Source of the DNA: Oscheius tipulae
Lineage: Eukaryota > Nematoda > Chromadorea > Rhabditida > Rhabditidae
Assembly: GCA_037178975.1 (NCBI GenBank)
Contig: JASJZH010000006.1
Span: 10,354,001 to 10,418,000 of the forward strand
Reading direction: 5' to 3'
DNA: 64,000 nucleotides
Shown here: piece by piece, positions 43,616-55,633 of the stretch
Layout of the letters: every line of letters starts with the position of its first letter
Numbering within the stretch: the first letter of the stretch is position 1
Made by a program: the position numbers and the translations under genes
The notes under the pieces: model-generated
The model's input: the letters and a program-made list of their open reading frames with translations, nothing else
Told to the model about the DNA's origin: nothing
Database searches by the model: none

Positions 43616-45789
43616 CACGTTGCCTGGAAAGGATAGTAAGTAGGAAAAATATTTGCAACTGATCGAGTTGTATTTTCTGTCAGTGTGTCTATGTCATTCT
43701 AACCACGTCATTCTCTTTGTCAGTTCAGTACAAGAGTGGCGTAGGCAAGTAGGCACAGGTTATACTGGCGTATCTGTCCTTTTACGAGTACCGTCACCAT
43801 CTTCCTCTTGGTTTTATTTGAGCGTTACTTGCTTCCTGGGGTAATGGCAACGCGCTCGTTTGTCACGACCCGGTTGTGATCTCGTTCCCTGTTTTCAAAT
43901 TTTTCCGAGCCGAGACCACTAACGGGCAGATAGACGGACACGGTTCGCGTTTGAAAAAATCGGTCTCGCTTAAACTTTTCAACACTGACCTGTTGCCATA
44001 GAAAATTTGACCTGATCTATTTTGACTTTAATCAAAAGAAAAGTTACTGTAGATCCTTTTCAGGAGTTCTGTAGTCTTTGAAATGCTCAAAAACCTACAT
44101 GGTACTGCTTCTCTATCCGGCTCTGCTCCTAAACAGCAGCTGATGACTACCAAAGAAGCCAAAAGCTGTAGTGACTGCATCTAGAAATTACGTAGTCAAG
44201 AAGAGGAAAGGGTGTCAAATAACCAGGAGGAAGGGGCCATTTGTACAACATTTGTTGACAGAGCCATATAAGTTATTTCCTTGAATGATAGGAGGTGAAG
44301 TTCAATGTCATGGGCACCTCGTTGCTTATGCACAGATCTATTAAGGTGTTGGTGACACAAACACGGAAACGAAAAGAACTGCTAGTGTGTGTGCCTCTGC
44401 TAGACGTTATCCATCACATTAAATGGATAGGTCTTTTTGCCGAGGAGGGGAAAGAAACGAATCCCATACATTTTCCGAAAGAGAGAGGGGAGAGAAGATT
44501 CGGTTTCCGAAATCAGTCATAGACACAAAAGAAGGCAAATAACGGTAAGACCCTGCTGGCTAATCGCTGTAATCTCATCGAGAGGGGTGCATGCTCTTAA
44601 ATGCTCGAAATACATCATTGCAAACGCAATAAAGAGGCAGAGGAAACGCGTCACAGGTGACAATGCAGACAGTTTGGTGGAGAGCAGGTGGGTGTCTCTG
44701 TGCCGTCACCAAAAATGTTAGGAATCTGACGGATTTTGTCAGAGAGACGGGCAGGACACCGCCTTTTTTTGGTCGCAGAGGTCATCTGATATGTTGCTAA
44801 ATGCGGATTATCTGATGTGCTCTTGGGAGACACTAACAGTAAATCATGGTCAGAGGTGATTGTGGCATCTGAGGTATGCTTGAGTGAGAAATTGGTCTAG
44901 CCAGATAGTATGAGACTTACCTTTTGTAGAATGGATCCAGTGTAGTCTGTGTGTACAAAAAAAAGCAGCAATTTGAACAGCACCAAAAACTGCGTGAGGA
45001 ATTTTGTTCGGGAATTTAGCTGGGTCCCTTATAGTGGCTTTTTGTGAGCTCTCGTCTTTTTTCCGTTTAGTTCCGTGGACAGTGAGCCGAAGAAAGTACT
45101 AGAAACTGTGATCTCAAGAAAATGAATTTCAAGGGACGGTATACTATGGGGTGTTCCCGGTTTAACAGTTTTAAACATCACTTAAGTTTGACATCACATG
45201 TTTGGTTTAATGTTTCGCATATATAGTTTGAATAGATTCTTGTTGTTGTGCTTTTCAAAATCTCGATGTACCGATTATGGCATCTCGATCACTAATACAC
45301 AGCTTTAATGGTCTCCTGGTTTGATAAAGCTTTCATTTTTGAGCTTTCATTCGTCAAGTTCAAGATCTCATAAGTTTTGCTTTCATATTGTTTCTTTCCC
45401 CGATACTCTCTAAGGAAGTGGATAAACATCACGCATTGTTTGTTCTGCTTTGAAACTGTTCTGTCCAATCTTACCACACATAGACTTTCAATTCGACCTA
45501 GACAATCGTGTGCCGTAAGCCGGTCACTTTTCACTTATCAGTAGGCGTCCAAGCGCTGCAGCAAAAATCACACGCTTCAGTACATTCACTTTAGTAGCTA
45601 TCTTCTTGACCTGAAATTAAATTTTTATTTTTCCACCCTCGTGACCGCTTATCGCGACTTTTCTTTGAAGTTTTGGCGATGCCACGCAAGCGGTCGGTCA
45701 GTTAACCTTATCAGCTGGAGCCGTGGTCCTCTTCATATTCAGTGCTACTTTTTTCTTGGTTGACGAAACAAAGTGAACATTTTTCAGGT
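43616..45789. other. gene-free stretch
   Basis: No exon chain supported. It contains a tRNA-like element near 43850 and ends with CATTTTTCAG two bases before the carboxypeptidase ATG. Open frames at 44295-44721 and 45292-45534 have no domain. Confidence 0.4.
43849..43900 (+). other. tRNA-like element (degenerate)
   Basis: GGGGTAATGGCAACGCGCTC resembles a tRNA 5' end with A box, and TGATCTCGTTCCC a weak B box about 40 bases on. T-stem pairing is poor. Low support. Confidence 0.25.
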
Positions 45790-47870
45790 ATGCGGTTCCT
45801 ACTAGTTGCTTTCATAAGTTTGCCTTGTATACTTGCCGGAGCCAGCAATTCGGTCAATACTTGGGCAGGAACTTTACAGGTTTGTTAACGCATTCGTTTG
45901 AAATACTAAATTTAGTATGATGAAGACTGGGGCTATGTTGACATTCGCACAAATGCCCACACTTTCTGGTGGTTGTACTCAGTGAAACCTGCTAGTAACA
46001 GACCTCTCATCCTTTGGCTCCAGGTAAAAAATCATAAACCTGTAAAATATGGTGTTTAGGGAGGTCCTGGAGCTTCTAGCACTGGATTTGGAAATTTTGA
46101 AGAGACTGGACCGAAGATGATGAATGGATCCGATAACATGGCCACATGGGTAGGTTTATTCATATTATTTGCAATAGCACAAGTAGATTTCAACAATAAA
46201 CTAGATAACAAGTAACCTGTCCTGTTAGCTTGACTCTTATAAGGGACAGAGACAGAGTACAGCTATAGACAGTGATAGAGTGGCAGAGGATGATATACTG
46301 ACATAAATCATGTGATAAGCGACAAAGTTACTTATGCGTATACCGATTTCAGCTCCAAGTTGCTGACATGGTCTACGTGGACAACCCCGTCGGTTCCGGA
46401 TTCTCCTACGTGGATGATAGCAGCGCTCTGACCACTGACGTAGCACAGGTAGCAAAGAACGTCTGTGAAAACGCCCTCCTATCATAGATCGGTCAAGATC
46501 TGCTGGCCTGGTTAAATCGTTTCCTAGCCGTTCATCCTGAATACCGTTCTCGTCCATTCTACATCTTCTGTGAGAGCTATGGAGGAAAGATGTCTGCTGA
46601 ATTTGCTCGTGTTATCACCACTGTAAGTTGTGCTACTTTTCTGTCTCATCTACATTCTGAATCTGATAGACCCATTGACATAGCAAACTTTTGTTGTTTG
46701 CAGGTAAGATCACAAGTACGAATTCCAGGCAATCTCCGCCGGCAGTCTCCATATGAACTTCCGTGCTGTAGCCCTAGGAGACTCTTGGATCAGCGCCATG
46801 GATTATGTGAATACTTGGGGAGAGTACCTCTATGCCAGCGGTTACCTCGATGACCACCAGCTTGCCAGAGTAAACAGTCAGGCAGCAACTTGCCAAAAGC
46901 TTGTCGATCAAGGACAATGGTCTCAGGCTACCAACTGTTGGGGAAATATGGAGAATCTTCTGGAACTTGTACGTCGTGATTTCTGTTACGCTGAAAATAG
47001 GATAACTACGGTCTTGTCTTAACCGGCCAGATTAATAATCGTTTCTCGTTACTGTGGGGAAACAGTCAACTGGGCCTGAAAAGTTTGTCTTTTTTGCACA
47101 GAGGGGTCAACTAGAAAATTATACACAGACGTATTGAAGGAATTCCGTTTCAAGGCGTATTTTCGGATCAGTCTAAAGTTTCCAAACAAACTCTAGACCA
47201 ATAGGTTATTCAGGAAACCAATGGTGTGTCATGGTACAACATCCTCAAGAGAGGTGGACAGGACGACTGGTCTAAGAAGAGAAGAAAGCGTAGTATCCTG
47301 GACGAATCCCGTTACACTCTCAGTCAAATGTATCAACGCCACGTCGCTACTCTCCAAGCTGATGCTCTTTCCGATTACATGGACACTACGGTCCGTGCCA
47401 AGCTGGGTATTATCCCTCCTCAAGTCAAGTTTGGAGGTAAGAGATTTTAGATGCTGAAAATTTCCGTTTTAGCTCAATCCAATGCTGTCTTCCAAGCCCA
47501 GTCTCCGGATTTCATGAAGTCTAATTGGGATACAGTTGACGGTCTTCTTCAGAATGGAATCAACGTCGCAGTCTACAATGGAAATGAGGATCTAATCTGT
47601 GACACAATTGGTACTCAAACCATATTATTAAAAAGTATCCAACTTTTAGGAACCATGAAGTGGGTGAACCGACTCACCTGGACTGGTTTGTCCTCCTTCA
47701 ATACTAGCAGAAGAATCGCTTTTGGAACCAAGTCCTTTCCCCTGGCTGGCTACCACAAAACGTACAAGAACTTCCAGTTCTGGTGGCTTCTCAGAGGAGG
47801 ACACATGGTCGCCTACGATGTCCCTGAAGCTACTATCTACATGGTCAAGCAAATCATTCAAAATACCTAA
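45790..47870 (+). CDS. serine carboxypeptidase (S10, SCPEP1-like), secreted
   Basis: S10 enzymes remove C-terminal residues from peptides, usually in lysosomes or outside the cell. The signal peptide MRFLLVAFISLPCILAGA begins at 45790. Family motifs in order: WGYVDIRTNAHTFWWLYSV, LILWLQGGPGASSTGFGN, DNPVGSGFSYVDD, the nucleophile motif FCESYGGKM (usual GESYGG), LGDSWISAMDYVNTWGEYLY, the Asp region VAYNGNEDLICDTI (here VAVYNGNEDLICD), and the His region GGHMVAYDVPEAT, ending KQIIQNT. All three catalytic residues are therefore present. The exon from 47205 encodes a basic run DWSKKRRKRSILDE inside the mature region, a possible proprotein-convertase cleavage site. A decayed copy follows downstream. 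Confidence 0.9.
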
Positions 47871-48078
47871 ACCCATATTGTACAAAGTTGCCGAGGCTTG
47901 CTCAAATATATGCTCTTTCTAAACTTTAAAATAGCTTGTCTGACAGCTGAATCAATCGGTTTCGTATAGCGGTCTTTCGAAACTTATTCATTCTAAAAAA
48001 AGGTATTCATTGAATTGCCGGTAAAGAAGATGAACATATTAGTTAAAAAGTAACATTTTACTCCAATCTAAACTCAGT

Positions 48079-48976
48079 ATGAAGAAGATTGGGGCTATTC
48101 TAGCCAAGCAGTGTCCGGGGTTCCTGTCCATTATAAGTGCTGGTGAAAGCTAAGGTGAAAAAGTGGCTGCGGAGTTTGCTCGCGTGATTCATACGGTATG
48201 ATGGGATCGATACTCAACTGATGACTCTACAAAATGGCACTATACATAAATTTTTGACAACGGACAGAATCGAACCTTTGGTTCCTCATGTCCAAAGCTT
48301 TAATGTCTACATATACAGCCAGACCTAGACCACAAACACATTTTCAAATTTTATGTAAATCCGAGCCTAATATCGGCTTCAAATTTAGGCGGGGAAGCTC
48401 CAAATGCTGCAAAAAACGGTAGTTTTTGTTACTTTTACACTTTTTCACGTTGATTATGAGCGTTACCGCCAATTTTCGAGCCTGCTGCGCGCCAACTTCG
48501 TTCACACGGTGCACATTCACTTTAAAAGGACATTAACGTGCTATATTTAGACGGTTGGATTGTGCGCTTTTTTGAGCTTGGGTTTACACCTGGAAGACAA
48601 AACAAACACCTGCAAATGTAAAAACATCACAAAAAGTTCGTGGTGGGATCCAAATTCAAAAAATCGTAATGTCTAATCGTCATTCTTTAAAACTTTTGTC
48701 CAGCAAAACTAAAACAATGCTACGGATGAACCGGTTGACATGGAGCAGCATGTGTGCTTACAATTCCACTAGAAGCGAATTTTATAATATCTAGCCAAGG
48801 CTTCGGAAGATGGCAAATCCGAAACCTTGGCTAAATATTACAAAATTCACAAGAATCTACAGTTCAGGGTGATTTTGAGTGCTGGACACATAATGGCCTA
48901 CGACGCCCCTCAAGCTACTTTTAAAGTGGTGGAGGATGTCATCAGAAGAACTAAAAACTATCAAAGTTGTCCTTGA
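48079..48976 (+). pseudogene. decayed tandem copy of the serine carboxypeptidase
   Basis: Fragments of the upstream gene recur in order: YEEDWGY at 48079 (upstream YDEDWGY), KVAAEFARVIHT near 48164 (upstream KMSAEFARVITT), MNRLTW near 48727 (upstream VNRLTW), and KYYKIHKNLQF then SAGHIMAYDAPQATFKVVED to a stop at 48974. Frames differ between fragments, stop codons intervene, the GGPG and GESYGG blocks are missing, and the middle holds unrelated sequence including a tRNA-like element. The catalytic His region survives, the Ser is lost. Confidence 0.75.
48262..48333 (-). other. tRNA-like element inside the carboxypeptidase pseudogene
   Basis: On the minus strand GGCTGTATATGTAGAC is A-box-like, CTTTGG and CCAAAG can pair, and AAGGTTCGATTCTGTCC contains a good B box. 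The acceptor and anticodon arms do not fit a working tRNA. Confidence 0.35.
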
Positions 48977-50326
48977 ACCCAAGTCTCTTGTATCAACGTA
49001 GTGTCTACGATCCGTTTATCTCCTCGTAAAGACCACGGTGTCCTGTAATTAGTCGGCATCTAGGCTTGCAATTTACGAGGGTGGCACCCTGACCGAAACT
49101 TGTAGGTAACGTCTTTTATGACACATATATCAAATAAAACGTCAAGCGGAGAAAATGAAAAAGGGTATAACTGAACAAAGCAATTTTAGACTGGGTGGTT
49201 ACAAAACAACGGGGGACATGGAAGTTGATTTTGGGTATTGTTTTGGGGTTGAAGCTTAGAGCATTTTTCTATTATGAGTATCACGGGAAAACAATCAATA
49301 TTCCATCAATATCTGTTCCCTGAAAATGACTGTGTGGGCTGTGGCTGCTCGAGGCGCGGGAAAGCAACGGGCGTGTAGATGATGACGAGAAAACCGTAGT
49401 GGTGGGATAGCATCCTGAAACAATGGCATCATTTTATGACAGCTTGCTATCTGGCCATTGCGCGAAATACGATCCCAGGACGAATTGCTGATTAATTGTT
49501 GGCATGAAACACAAGAAGGCACTTGACAGATGGAGCCCCCTGCCCACGAAAGGCGCGCGCGCCCCGAAAATGGGTCGCCAGATAGCTTCCCTTAACTTAC
49601 ATTAGCAGAAGAGAAGAGCGATTCCCACAGACGTGACTCCGGCAAGAAGGCCTGCAATAAAATATGATCACAAAAAATTTTAAATGCATATAATTATGCC
49701 ACGTACATCTGGCAGCGCACCTGGTGGCTACCGATTTCACTGGCTTATCCGAAGCGGTAATCTTTGGTAATCAGAGCGTATGGTGACACCTGTCCGCGCT
49801 GCTCCTAAAATCGTCCCTAGGCTCTATCGCTGCAGCTGGAGGACACTAGAAGGCGCAATTGCAGAGAGAGAGAGAGAGAGGCATTGGTATAATTAAACGA
49901 TCCCAATCAGTATTCAGCCCCCAGCACTATCAACGGGAAATGGCTTGGCGATGACTCACGGGAAATACCCTGGTATCGCGCAGCTGCGCAATGAGTAAAT
50001 GGGCAGTGACAGCAGCACATTAGAGGAAATCATATGCGCATTTTATCGGTCTTCAAAAAATCAAAATAATTTTGTGTCTCTCTGCCGTTTCTCTTTAACC
50101 TCCTTTAAAACTTCAAAAAATTGATCTCTCAATTGTCGCAACAGAGGCAGCAATTATCGGTCACGAAGCATCTAGACCCAAAATTTGTGCTTTCAGAATT
50201 TCGAGGATCAATGCTTTAAGTAGCCAATTACGCGCCTCAATTGTGATTCCTTTCCCCAAGGAGACGACACCAGCCGGCGCACTCTGATGGAAGGTGTTAG
50301 ATCGCGCTCTCTGCTTTTCTGCGAAA
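48977..50326. other. gene-free stretch
   Basis: No coding pattern on either strand. A short (GA)n run lies at 49864-49880. Confidence 0.4.
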
Positions 50327-50762
50327 CTAACCCGCAGAATTGAGGCTAGGCTCGGGAGTTGTGGTGGTAGTTGTGGTTGTGGTGATCATCTCGGTACAGT
50401 TCTTCCAGATACAAATGGCAGTTCCCTGGCCGTCACACACTTCCTTAACAATTTGGCATTTATCTCCGTTCAACTTGTCGTAATTCATTGTGCAGCACTT
50501 GTGGAATAGCTGAAAAAAGAGACATAAAACACAATGTCGAAATGACTCGAACCTTGCAATAGTCTTTGGCTTCGACAGCCATTTCATCGCACTTTGAAGT
50601 GTGATTTCGTATAGTCGGGTCCCAGCCAGACACGAGCAGTGATGGCTCCTGTTCGTAGCTGAAAGTGGCATTGTTAGCAACAAATAACTAAAGTACTCAC
50701 TCGTCAGCCATTAGGGCAGGAATGCACATGAGAACGGCAAACACGGCTAGAGAACTCCTCAT
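50327..50762 (-). CDS. secreted eight-Cys protein with Thr-rich tail
   Basis: Three exons on the minus strand give 116 residues. The signal peptide MRSSLAVFAVLMCIPALMA starts at 50762. The mature part has eight Cys: KCDEMAVEAKDYCK, LFHKCCTMNYDKLNGDKC, QIVKEVCDGQGTAICIWKNC, followed by MI and nine consecutive Thr, then PEPSLNSAG. Cys spacing with an adjacent CC pair suggests a compact disulfide-bonded domain, and the Thr run is a likely O-glycosylated stalk. One possible N-glycosylation site is NHT near the first Cys. Both introns (43-45 bases) end in TTTCAG. A trans-splice-type acceptor CTTTTCCAG lies about 30 bases before the ATG. I do not recognise the family; a nematode-restricted secreted family is plausible but unproven. 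Confidence 0.65.
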
Positions 50763-51475
50763 TATGAAATTTGGGAGCGGACCTGGAAAAGGGCTCGGTT
50801 ACAAAGAATCGCCGAGTGTGGAAAAGAGTAAAGGAGAAGATCTATTCCAATGTGCTTCAATGCTCAGCCAGTAATGCGTTTATGTATCCAGAAAATGCAA
50901 TTATGCCAGAGCAGACGATAATGTTGCGTTGACAGAGGTAATGAAAGCAACTGCGCCGACAGAGTAAGGCAGTTGGTCTATGTGTGCGTGTTTGAATACT
51001 AGATTAGGGATGTTTTCATTCATTGAAGAAGTCTACGCCAGGCTGGATTAGGAGCATCCAGGAACGCCTGCATCAATATGCCCTGGGGATGCTCATAAAT
51101 CCACGCCCAAGGGGGTGATGAGACGAAATCGGGACACATAATTAGCAAAAGATGGAACAGCTTTAATAGGGTTGAGAAAGGATTTAATGACTGGGACGGG
51201 GAGAGCCCTAAGAAGCCAGGACCAGCCTAGATGAAAGACTGAGGACAAGTGTTTGGACACTTTCCAATTTGGGAGTACATCGCGCCGGTAATCCGACACC
51301 TTTCGAAGAGCCGGTAGTACAGAAAGTGATGGGTGTCGATGATGCTCTAAACCTTGAAACAAATGAACAGCGTTCGCTCGAAAGAGAATGCGCTCCTCCT
51401 CATGCCAATTCAATTACTTTTGCGAGACGCCAATTTAAAATTTCGGAGCGTCGGCGGGAGGAGAATCAAAGCAAG

Positions 51476-51483
51476 AGAGTGAA

Positions 51484-51514
<31 letters not shown>
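51476..51514 (+). repeat. (GA)n microsatellite
   Basis: A run of GA dinucleotides with a few interruptions, directly visible. Confidence 0.9.
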
Positions 51515-51515
<1 letters not shown>

Positions 51516-54500
51516 CAGGCTCGTCAAAGAAAAGACAACTGAACGGGATGAGCCGACAGCTCATCCCATACTGAGGTCGCGAGCAATCAGTCTAATCGTC
51601 TCACTGACCGCCAACGATGGCAAACAGTGCCACCGGAGGGGCTAACGAGATGACCCACGACGGATACTGTTTGCCGTAGTCGCGATCATCCCCAACTGCG
51701 CACTCACTTCAACACAATCTTGTCAAGCTATTATTGTATCAAATCAAGACTGTAGACTCTTAAAAACTGAGGTCAGATAGTCAAAAAAGGTCAGAACTTG
51801 GTACCAATACCATTTTTGAAAAAGAACTTTGAAAGACTATCACGATGAGTATGGGTATCAGTTTGCAAATACGGTTGTGAAGAAGGAGTAGCTGCACAAG
51901 TGGCGCAAAGTAGTGCTCTCGGGGAGACTTGTTTGGTCAGTGGGGGCACGAGTTGATAGCCCAGTGAGACGTGAAAAACGCTGAGAGCTGTTCGCGCGAC
52001 TCTCACAATGCGGAAGAAGAAATTGACACGAAGAGACTACGAAAAGAAGAAGACGATGTTCAAAGCGCCCTGGTCAGGAAGGGTCAGCCGGAAGACTGGG
52101 GCGGTGCCACTAATTGACACGCCCACACCGATACTGCCACCTTAACGAGGCCAACTGACCAGCTAATACACAAACGCCGCTAATGTGTTAGGAGAGAGCA
52201 TGACCATGCTAAGTGACTGATGAGGGGGTCCGGTCTACCAATGACAATCAGAATCACGAGCTTAGAGTTATTTACAGCTCACGTAAAACCAGGGTCATTT
52301 GGCTCCGCCTAACTGTCCTGTTTATTAATTCCTGGAGAGAGTATGATCAAGTCTAATCATATTCAAAAAGCTGTAGACAAAGGTAATCCCCACGGGGGAT
52401 GACTGTGGAAGAGCAGCTGCAATGTAAGCACATAAATGGCGTTGCAGGATTGCCGTAAACCGGATCAACACCTGCCGTCGACGGATCGAAGCTGACGGTG
52501 CGGAAGGCGTCTGGGGAAGACACATATTGGTACTTCAGAGTTTCATCAAGCTTTGTGTCTCTTCTTGGGCTGTTAGTTATTGGCCTATGGGCTGGAGCAT
52601 TGTGATGCGCCGACGCTCTTCTGAAATATTCAGCTGGCGTCAGCTAGACCGGTGTGTGTATATAGAGGGTGGGAGAATACTTAGTTCTGAATGGTCACTT
52701 TGGAACACTATAGCTGCTTTTTGGCGTTTCTTCTGTCAATATGCTAGACTCCTGCCAGTCAACAGCATTCCCCGAGGGACAAAGCAAAAAACAAGCAGCT
52801 CCAAATAGCCTAATCTCTCAAAATTTTCGCAGAAGACCTTCTCTGGAAAGCGTGCTCATGTGTCCCCGAGTGTTGACAGGCAGATGATTTCTCCCATACA
52901 TTTGGGAGAACGAGCAGGCGACGGAAAAGACATAAAATTAAGGGGCAGAATAGGCCTTTATGAGACGTGCTATTGTCTCACGCATTGTTCCCAAACATGG
53001 TAGTGGGATTCAACAGTACCAGGGGGCAAAAGTAGCTGTCGGTAGATTGGAAAAGGCGCCTTTGTGATGAAGGAGCCGTTTAATAAAGCCTATAATGGAA
53101 CATACGGGCCGGCAATATGCGGTTGAATAGAGGAGCACTTCGGAAAGAGCGTGAGTAATGGCGGCACCGCGACACAAGAGCACAGGCTTAAGAGGTGCCA
53201 ATTAAGACAAGACAAGGCTCCTGGAATCTCTCACTCAGGAAAAGATTTGGTCACTGGAAATTGGCACTACCGATTCAATATGGGCTGGCCACCGGGAGTA
53301 ATGACAAGGGGAAGGATGAAATTGCGGGAGGCCGCTCATTACGGGGATCAGCCGTTGACGGCTCCTTTGAACATGGCTTACGCATCCGCTCCTGATTGCC
53401 ATCGCCAAAATCAGTCGTCGAGAAAGAGCCAGAGGACAGAAAAAAGCTAGCTAGATTGCAGTAAACTATAGGTACCTGATTGATGAAAACACATGTGTGC
53501 GTCTATAAGTGGCGGACCCCAGGATTGACATCAAATAATTGCATCCGGTAGGCGGTATCCGGTAGTGGAGCGGCTCTTGAAGGAAATACAAAAGCAACAC
53601 AGAGTGGTCTCGGAACGCGTTAAGAAGCGAACACAAACAAATACTCAAACAGCCCGCAACATAGGGGTCATTGGCAAGGAGAGCAAAAGATTTGGCAGGA
53701 CTTGTCTAAAGATGTCAAGAAAGGCAGAAGACAAATCCGATTTGTGAGACTCTGTCCTAAAATTCTGTTATGTCGTTGGCTCACTCTCTTTTTAAATTGA
53801 TTGGGATGGAACAAAAGATCTCCCCTCAACTCTCTGTCTCTGTTTCTCAAAACTTCTTACATAAACTAAATCAAGTTAAGTGGGTGCTGATGGCAACTAA
53901 TTGGCGAGTGACCGCACCTGTGGCGCCCGCTGTTCAAACAAGCGCCAAACTGTTTTCGATGACCAGCTCCGGTAATACGATACTCGATAGGCTATCCGCT
54001 TGAGGACACGCCGATCTCCACATCTGTTACCGGAAGGCACCTACACCTGGGGACCCAGTTCGATAGAAACAGACCGAGTGAATCTGAGACTGCGAAAGAA
54101 GAGACCATCTGCTTACACGATTTTGCGAGAAAATTGGCTCAGAACTGAAGGTCGTTCGACGAGATGTGAGCTATCATTAGGAGGGAAAAAGTTGTGCGAA
54201 GACGAAGGAGACTACAGCAATTGGTTAGTTTTAGGAAGAGGGACGACTATTTGACTGTCCAACGCGTAAAATCGAAGCAATTTACACCCACTGGCACAAA
54301 TTACGGGTTTGCTAATGCACGGTATTGTAGAGGGCGTCACATATATTTTGCGGGTCAACGCGCTCCACGTAAGAAGAGAAGGACAGATGGGAGTCGAAGC
54401 TAGGCAGGATTAGCAGCGAGTCGGAGAAGACAAGCTGACGCTGGAATCGGATGACACCCGCTGAGTATAGAATTCTTCCAGTTGAATGAGAGAGACACGC

Positions 54501-55349
54501 ATGCCAGTAGAAGGGACTTGGGAGGGATTAACAAAGCTCACGCTAATGGATACTCCATCTCTGGCAACGGAAATATCTCTAGAGAGGAGAAACTCTGAGA
54601 GCTGGAATGTGTGGGAATGTGGTTTCCACAGTGTTGTCCGTCTATTAACATGAGCCCAATGAATGACAATTTGTTTGATCAGGTTTTGTTCGTTTTCATC
54701 TGTTCAAATTCAGTGAGGATGGCGAAATGAAATGGGATTAGAATTTCAGCTCATACGACATAAAGTGCTGTGTAGCAATGAAGAAAAGAATAATAAAATG
54801 GTTCTTCTAAGGAATTTGAGATCTGACATACTTTTACAAATACTGTACTGCTATATTTCTGCCAATTGGAAGCTGAATGCTTAAACGCACAACAGACAGG
54901 TCAGTTGTGACTCGACTCGGAGAGGTTGCTAATTTTTTCGAGATCTAAGAAAGTAGAATATTGACAATGACAAAAATTGACTGAGACAAGACAATATGTG
55001 GCAGGTTGAAAAGAGTTGATGAACAGAATAACAGAGCAAGAGGGGGACTGTTCGCTAAATTTGAAAGACAAGCTCTCCTATTTTAGATTTATTTGCAATT
55101 ATCATATACTTTCTATATGTCGCAACATGCTAGTCTTCCAAAGATCGGTGCTCATCCGCGCAGTTCTCATCCATACTTCTCCTAACTGAGCTGTGAATTC
55201 GTCCCTCCACCTGGAGCTCTCCTATATACACTACAAAAGCATTCTGTAAGATTGCTATGTTGCGCAAAACTTTTGTTATTGCCGATTTGAGTCAGTGCCT
55301 AGAAATACAAATTTTTACAAGTTTGTCTAGGAGGAGAATGCTATCCGTG

Positions 55350-55425
55350 AGGGAAGGAGATCGAACCCATAACAGTTCTAAAAATGTCCAATGACTAACG
55401 TGGTGCTGTACAAAAGCTTAGTGGC
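55350..55425 (-). other. tRNA-like element (degenerate, Lys-like)
   Basis: On the minus strand CACGTTAGTCATTGGACATT resembles the D-arm to anticodon-stem part of a tRNA (compare TTAGAGCATTGGACTTTT), and ATGGGTTCGATCTCC a B box. The T and anticodon stems are imperfect. The best tRNA resemblance of the set, still not a confident gene. Confidence 0.4.
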
Positions 55426-55633
55426 AAATATCATAGACGCCTGTTTTCCCATGCTCCAAGGAAAACAATGCGGCTCCGTACGAATGAATATGAATCAATC
55501 TGTCGGCCTCCTTTTTGCATGATTCAACGGCAAAAGATCATGGAGATTAATCAACGAGGTGAAAGAAAACTTTGCTGCCATCTCTCACACAATTCTATAG
55601 TTACAAAGTAAACAAAAGTTTATTCTTTGAGAT

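Larger units (their letters stand above)
50763..55633. other. longest gene-free stretch (about 4.9 kb)
   Basis: No exon chain or domain found on either strand. It contains a (GA)n tract at 51476-51514 and a tRNA-like element at 55350-55425. Several open frames of 60-105 codons (for example 51269-51574, 53151-53450) lack domains and splice context. Small non-coding genes cannot be excluded by eye. Confidence 0.4.

Noticed and set aside
53151..54403. Several 60-99-codon open frames
   Set aside because: No domain, signal peptide, consistent splice sites or codon pattern; consistent with chance.
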